Shown here in pieces: positions 13,601 through 16,214 of a DNA stretch of 16,214 nucleotides. Each line of letters begins with the position of its first letter. The first letter of the stretch is position 1. Source of the DNA: JBDLIL01 sp039714855 (lineage in GTDB: Bacteria; Patescibacteriota; Microgenomatia; UBA1400; PJMF01); NCBI GenBank assembly GCA_039714855.1, contig JBDLIL010000017.1, forward strand, positions 1 to 16,214. Reading direction: 5' to 3'. The position numbers and the translations under genes were made by a program. The notes under the pieces were generated by a model. It saw only the letters and a program-made list of their open reading frames with translations. It had not been told where the DNA came from and searched no databases.

Positions 13601-16214
13601 TCCAGGTGGATTCATCTTCATCGCGGTATTCTAATTTTCCTGTAGTTCCGTTTATCTTTATTCCTGGATCATTTGTGTATGCTTTTGTTGCATTTTCAAA
13701 TAATATCGCAGCTTCATTACTTGTGGTGTCGAGTATTATGTAGTCATCAGTATCTCCATCGGCTTGTAAATTCAAATCTGCGCTATCTCTAATGTATGCA
13801 TCATTTAAGGTTAACGTGCTTCCTGCAATAAAACTTCCATCGGTGTATACATCGCCTTCTATACCAGCAGTGCCTGCTACAAAGAGATCGTCTCCGCCTA
13901 AGCTAAATCCAGAATTATCCAGCGTTTCTGTTAGACTCGTTGATCCGCCAATGACAGTATCGTTATATACTGTCAATTCTTGACTTGGAGCTGTGGTGCC
14001 AATCCCCACATTCCCACTAGTATCAATATTAATATTACTTGTACTTAATCCGCTAGTTAAACCAATAGATAAAGTACTGTCTTTAGCAGCTAAGTACCCA
14101 GTAGTATCATCATCACTTATTAATATCTGTGCCAAATCATCACTACTTAAGAATCTTGCCACTTCATCAGTGGTGCTACTATTAACATCTAGGCGGTAGG
14201 AGGGAGAGCTGTTGCCAATTCCTACATCACCAGAGTTATTTACCAAAAATACAATAGGATCTGTTGTAGCAGAGTTTCCTGTGTTTGAAGCCGTTATTCT
14301 AAAATCTGAACTATTTGGTATTGCAAATGTCATTCCTCTGCCAGCAACGTATGATTGTAATACAAAACCTCTGGCCCAATTATTTGTGCTGGCACCATCA
14401 TGAAAAAACATTTGCAAACGATTTGAAGAAACATTATTCATAGCAAAAAATGGATTGCTGTGACTGGCAGCTTGGGGATCAAGCCACATATTTACACTTG
14501 AGCCATCAGATATTTGCAGATCAGTTGTGGGGCTAGTTGTTCCAATTCCCACCTGTCCACTGGTATCAATAGTCAAAAATGAATTGGTGCCAGGTGTAGC
14601 CCCATCACCAATCATAAATTTATCATCATCATCCCCACCTGCATCATCTTGCACTCCTAGCCAAAAATCCGTATCGGTGGCGGTAGTGACATCAAAGATA
14701 ATGCTAGGATCATTATTGTTTAAAGTTAGTTGAGTTACGTCGCTTATAGCCCCGCTGTTTACATCTATACCATTAAGAGTTTCATCTGTATTCAGAATCA
14801 TTTGACCAGAAGAATTCACATAATAAGAACTAGAATGAAATTGAATATCGCCTTTGGTGCTATCTGTGGTGGATATCAAAAGTAAATCTCCAGCGTTGGC
14901 AGCACTACCCACTATATCTCCAGTAGCAGCATCAGCCAAAAGGCCATAATTACTGGTAGCACCACTAGAGTTAAAATAGCCGGCGATATTAGCTGTTGAT
15001 GTGCCGGTGACAGTAGAGTAAATGCCATACCCAGTACCGGTAATATTACCGCTGTGAGAGACAGTAAGAGCTTTGGAAGTATCGGCAGTAGAATTGGTGG
15101 CAAAAGAAGTTTCTCCACTTGAAATCGTCAAGTCCCCATCGGTGACGGTTAAATCACCAGCGGTTAAGGTTAGGGCGGCAGTGCCCTCTGCACTACCAGC
15201 CAAAACCAAATCTTGATTACCCAGATCTATGGAAAACTCTTGATTGTTAGCAGATAGTTCAAGTCTGTTGTCGGTAGTAGCGTCATAAGCAAGGGTGAAG
15301 TCATTAGTACTGCCCAATACTAGGGAAGCATCATCTTCAAAAAAGGCCCCGGCCAATTTATTAGCTCCATCTGCAGCAGTATTGCCAATATAACTAGCAT
15401 AAGTGCCAGCTATGTAAACATAGTCACCACCATCTATCCAGAGGCCACCAGCTCCAGCAGAAATATCAATCCAATCTAAATTACCACTACCATTAGAGGC
15501 TAATACTTGATCAGCTTCGCCATCATCAGTGGGAAGAGTATAGATATAATCAGCTCCCAAAGTGTCAGGAGCTTTAAAACCAGTATAGTTTGTGCCATTA
15601 GCAATCAATTCTGTCATACGAATCTCTCCCACATTACCAGTTCCAGTTCCATAGGGGTTAAGAGTGAGAGCAGAGGCTGACTCATCAAAATAAAGTGGGG
15701 CAGTAGTGCCAATAGCACCCAAGGCAAAGTCACTAGTGAGGTCGGTCAGGTAAGTAACATCAGGGCTGCTACCAGTAGTACTCCATGAGTTGCCAGCTCC
15801 AGCTGAAACATTTATCCAAGATAGGTTGCCAGAACCATCACTAGCTAAAACCTGATTACTACTACCATCATCAGCAGGCAGAGTGTAGGTAGTGGTTTGA
15901 GTCATGGAGCTATTTGGTTGAAGCACTACAGAGTAGTCAGTACTTCCTTGCTCTGAGTAAATAGTCAGATTACCATCAGTTCCAGTAGTGCCTAGAGTTA
16001 ATGCTCCATCCAATTGAGTGGCACCTGAGTCTACCCAAAGGGCATAATTTCCACTTGAGCCTTCGGTGGCTGCTCCAGCGATATAAAGGCTGGCAGCATC
16101 AGTAACAGTACCAGTGGCGGTCAGATTAGGTTCGTCAACATACAGTGAAGCGACTAAAGAAGTAGTGCCAGCAGGCACGGTGATACTTTCTGGGTCTATT
16201 CTAGTGCCGTAAAT
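10611..16214 (-). CDS. Giant repetitive surface fibre protein with internal S74 chaperone domain, N-terminus outside window
   Basis: 1,867 codons are visible and the frame stays open to the right edge (12 more codons before the GTG at 16178), so the start is missing. The protein is rich in Ser, Thr, Gly, Asp and Asn with almost no Cys, and is built of short beta-strand repeats: YTLPADDG/NQVLASDGSGNLSWI units, and six copies of a VGIGTTxP-type motif typical of tail-fibre-like trimers. The S74 intramolecular chaperone domain lies at about 12430-12680 (NSDSRLKENIS, then EIGVIAQEIEPYFPEVV), with the Ser-Asp self-cleavage signature. A coiled coil follows (about 12235-12455), then a domain with DFAEYFP and LEPGDIV (about 11640-12000) that recalls phage-appendage autoprocessing domains. 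A second coiled coil (about 11275-11420), a palindrome-rich linker and a small beta C-terminus complete it. No C-terminal anchor or sorting signal is seen. Likely a surface adhesin or fibre (inference). Confidence 0.85.
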   Translation of the reverse strand: MYGTRIDPESITVPAGTTSLVASLYVDEPNLTATGTVTDAASLYIAGAATEGSSGNYALWVDSGATQLDGALTLGTTGTDGNLTIYSEQGSTDYSVVLQPNSSMTQTTTYTLPADDGSSNQVLASDGSGNLSWINVSAGAGNSWSTTGSSPDVTYLTDLTSDFALGAIGTTAPLYFDESASALTLNPYGTGTGNVGEIRMTELIANGTNYTGFKAPDTLGADYIYTLPTDDGEADQVLASNGSGNLDWIDISAGAGGLWIDGGDYVYIAGTYASYIGNTAADGANKLAGAFFEDDASLVLGSTNDFTLAYDATTDNRLELSANNQEFSIDLGNQDLVLAGSAEGTAALTLTAGDLTVTDGDLTISSGETSFATNSTADTSKALTVSHSGNITGTGYGIYSTVTGTSTANIAGYFNSSGATSNYGLLADAATGDIVGSAANAGDLLLISTTDSTKGDIQFHSSSYYVNSSGQMILNTDETLNGIDVNSGAISDVTQLTLNNNDPSIIFDVTTATDTDFWLGVQDDAGGDDDDKFMIGDGATPGTNSFLTIDTSGQVGIGTTSPTTDLQISDGSSVNMWLDPQAASHSNPFFAMNNVSSNRLQMFFHDGASTNNWARGFVLQSYVAGRGMTFAIPNSSDFRITASNTGNSATTDPIVFLVNNSGDVGIGNSSPSYRLDVNSSTTDEVARFLSSDDLAQILISDDDTTGYLAAKDSTLSIGLTSGLSTSNINIDTSGNVGIGTTAPSQELTVYNDTVIGGSTSLTETLDNSGFSLGGDDLFVAGTAGIEGDVYTDGSFIAGSTLTLNDAYIRDSADLNLQADGDTDDYIILDTTSNEAAILFENATKAYTNDPGIKINGTTGKLEYRDEDESTWTAIDTVIPFTNSASPDVTYLTDTTEYLGIGLTSPGYSLEVNHATDDILAEFESGDALAGIQITDSSDTAYLLTQDATLSLGMTNSLSSSNLNIDSSGQVGIGVTNPLSTLNVYSASGSDVTFSLDDGDVANPFTTIANYTANQFFVVDPLSSTDGGAKVTGASDGDAIGLKLRGLIGSDTVSNHIPAVQILGGRHDGAGDIQGLATGDIIFQVTENGGDGSFFNIQGNGDVGIGTTNPTTPLHVYDSDGGHAVKLDVGSGNAWLEFSEAGTQRWVMGNNSTQSDRFYVLDQDNNQGVYMAQNTTAWVANSDSRLKENISTENNILDKVSQMRAVSYNFIGNNPSKKEIGVIAQEIEPYFPEVVDTDAEYWGVSYSRLGAIALGGLKEQYELFQDQQNQVNILSTDLNSQLSTHDTQLSDIANQLVTQDERLTTNESLITTLETNLSAIEEELTTNRLAIGTTASSELAMAVEQANIDTAIALLSNSDASASADVLELQVGATIAGLDNAFVTFKNGLGDVIGKITGNETGGVTYSTSGADFAEYFPKVNPDEKLEPGDIVCLHSLGGIKKCGNSSLSGEANIIGVVSEHAGFVGNSEHADNPNYALVGILGQLPVKISTDANIQPGDAITIGSDGKAIKATSAGYIVGKALEKPLLSGSAEDGDQIFSPKGESTVLTYINPSYYIGDLTANGTLTSSHDFSSPPDGEELESESLQSEDARGEADLFTRLENSLKTSLGESVDENKISDLETELSELKEQIAMITEKITEETELPDNRMLIGDTVVEVDAYGEVLGTSSTDQPSLDLEDLPADRQGKFEFFETLAEKNQIGETESAINETETLELNSESNITLLAELFKIDEDGNIAVAGNLDVEGSVSTQKLQISESSPEPSPDLEGKTENTSLGSATLAAGETSVLVKTTALSENSKIFTSLTSESGNQSLIVKIHDDSSFKVSIENKHSENITFDWWIVDAIKKTNKTLEEGLRLASPSAGINY
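11159..11178. repeat. GC-rich palindrome inserted in frame in the fibre gene
   Basis: CCTGCCTG, loop TCGG, CAGGCAGG: a perfect 8-bp palindrome in an otherwise moderately AT-rich gene. On the coding strand it reads as DLPADRQG. I recall the same palindrome from Patescibacteria genomes, both between genes and inside them; its copy number in this genome cannot be checked here. Confidence 0.7.
11426..11444. repeat. Palindrome in the fibre linker
   Basis: AGAGGT, loop of 7 nt, ACCTCT: 6-bp perfect arms. It encodes RGEADL in the fibre protein. It is shorter than its neighbours, so membership of the same palindrome class is less sure. Confidence 0.45.
11479..11501. repeat. Palindrome in the fibre linker, CTCTCC/GGAGAG family
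   Basis: TCCTCTCCA, loop TCAGG, TGGAGAGGA: 9-bp perfect arms. It encodes SSPPDGEE. It shares the CTCTCCA/TGGAGAG core with the palindrome before obg (7191-7211). Confidence 0.65.
11585..11602. repeat. Palindrome in the fibre gene, CTCCCC/GGGGAG variant
   Basis: TCTCCCCT, loop TT, AGGGGAGA: 8-bp perfect arms. It encodes FSPKGES, similar in pattern (S-P-x-x-G-E) to the peptide made by the palindrome at 11479-11501. Confidence 0.6.
13265..13530 (-). repeat. Fibre module, copy B of a duplicated unit
   Basis: This stretch encodes a unit running from LGIGLTSPGYSLEV to GQVGIGVTNPLSTLNVY, including SLGMTNSLSSSNLNIDSSG. It matches, residue for residue with many substitutions, the unit at about 13967-14232. 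The matching anchor sequences lie exactly 702 bp apart (13297 with 13999; 13513 with 14215). Confidence 0.7.
13967..14232 (-). repeat. Fibre module, copy A of a duplicated unit
   Basis: Encodes a unit running from VGIGNSSPSYRLDV to GNVGIGTTAPSQELTVY, including SIGLTSGLSTSNINIDTSG. It is the partner of the unit 702 bp away at about 13265-13530. The constant in-frame spacing implies an old tandem duplication of a 234-codon segment within the fibre gene. Confidence 0.7.
15448..15888 (-). repeat. Two YTLP-type units in the fibre, 345 bp apart
   Basis: The units starting YTLPADDGSSNQVLAS (about 15793-15888) and YTLPTDDGEADQVLAS (about 15448-15543) are near-identical and each ends in SAGAG. Their anchors (CCATCA at 15865 and 15520) lie exactly 345 bp, or 115 codons, apart. 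Confidence 0.65.

Noticed and set aside
12901..15888. Possible CRISPR array in the repeat-rich right part
   Set aside because: The repeats are diverged, in frame, irregularly spaced and encode recurring protein motifs; there are no constant repeats with unique spacers and no cas genes.

Overview
The window looks like a piece of a Candidate Phyla Radiation (Patescibacteria) genome, probably of the Microgenomates type. This is inferred from gene content and style; no rRNA or other phylogenetic marker was compared. The signs are a lone VirD4/DUF87-type ATPase, a sortase with no visible substrate, a Rho with a basic low-complexity N-terminus, an Obg without the usual C-terminal domain, an O-antigen-ligase-like membrane protein fused to TPRs, a giant repetitive S74-chaperone fibre protein, and short GC-rich palindromes scattered between and inside genes. 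TGA is used as an ordinary stop (for example in the sortase and obg), which argues against the UGA=Gly code of Gracilibacteria and Absconditabacteria.

Layout. 1-492: C-terminal end of radA (+), cut by the left edge. 556-777: small acidic unknown protein (+) with its own promoter; its stop codon abuts the stop of the convergent DUF87/VirD4-like ATPase (778-2946, -). 2947-3567: about 620 bases without a gene. This stretch holds a REP-like palindrome, then a consensus promoter, a string of hairpins and a very strong intrinsic terminator, which together outline an unannotated RNA of about 245 nt (about 3177-3422), then tandem promoters for the sortase. 3568-4344: sortase (+). 4345-4595: rho promoter and about 180 nt of leader containing a tiny ORF that overlaps the rho start. 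4596-5978: rho. 6054-7181: membrane-anchored LysM-LysM-M23 peptidase. 7223-8440: obg. 8463-10565 and 10611-16214 (-): the TPR membrane protein and the fibre gene, which runs off the right edge.

How the genes relate. radA, rho and obg are housekeeping genes. The sortase, the M23 hydrolase, the polymerase/ligase-TPR protein and the fibre are all envelope or surface functions. The two minus-strand genes at the right may form a surface operon, with the fibre gene transcribed first and the membrane protein 45 nt downstream.

The most interesting non-coding signals are the promoter-to-terminator structured RNA at 3177-3422 and the family of small palindromes. Four palindromes lie in frame inside the C-terminal linker of the fibre gene, one covers the only Shine-Dalgarno-like sequence of obg, and one lies just upstream of the ATPase gene. 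The fibre is also unusual in carrying its S74 self-cleaving chaperone module in the interior, with about 690 residues following it.
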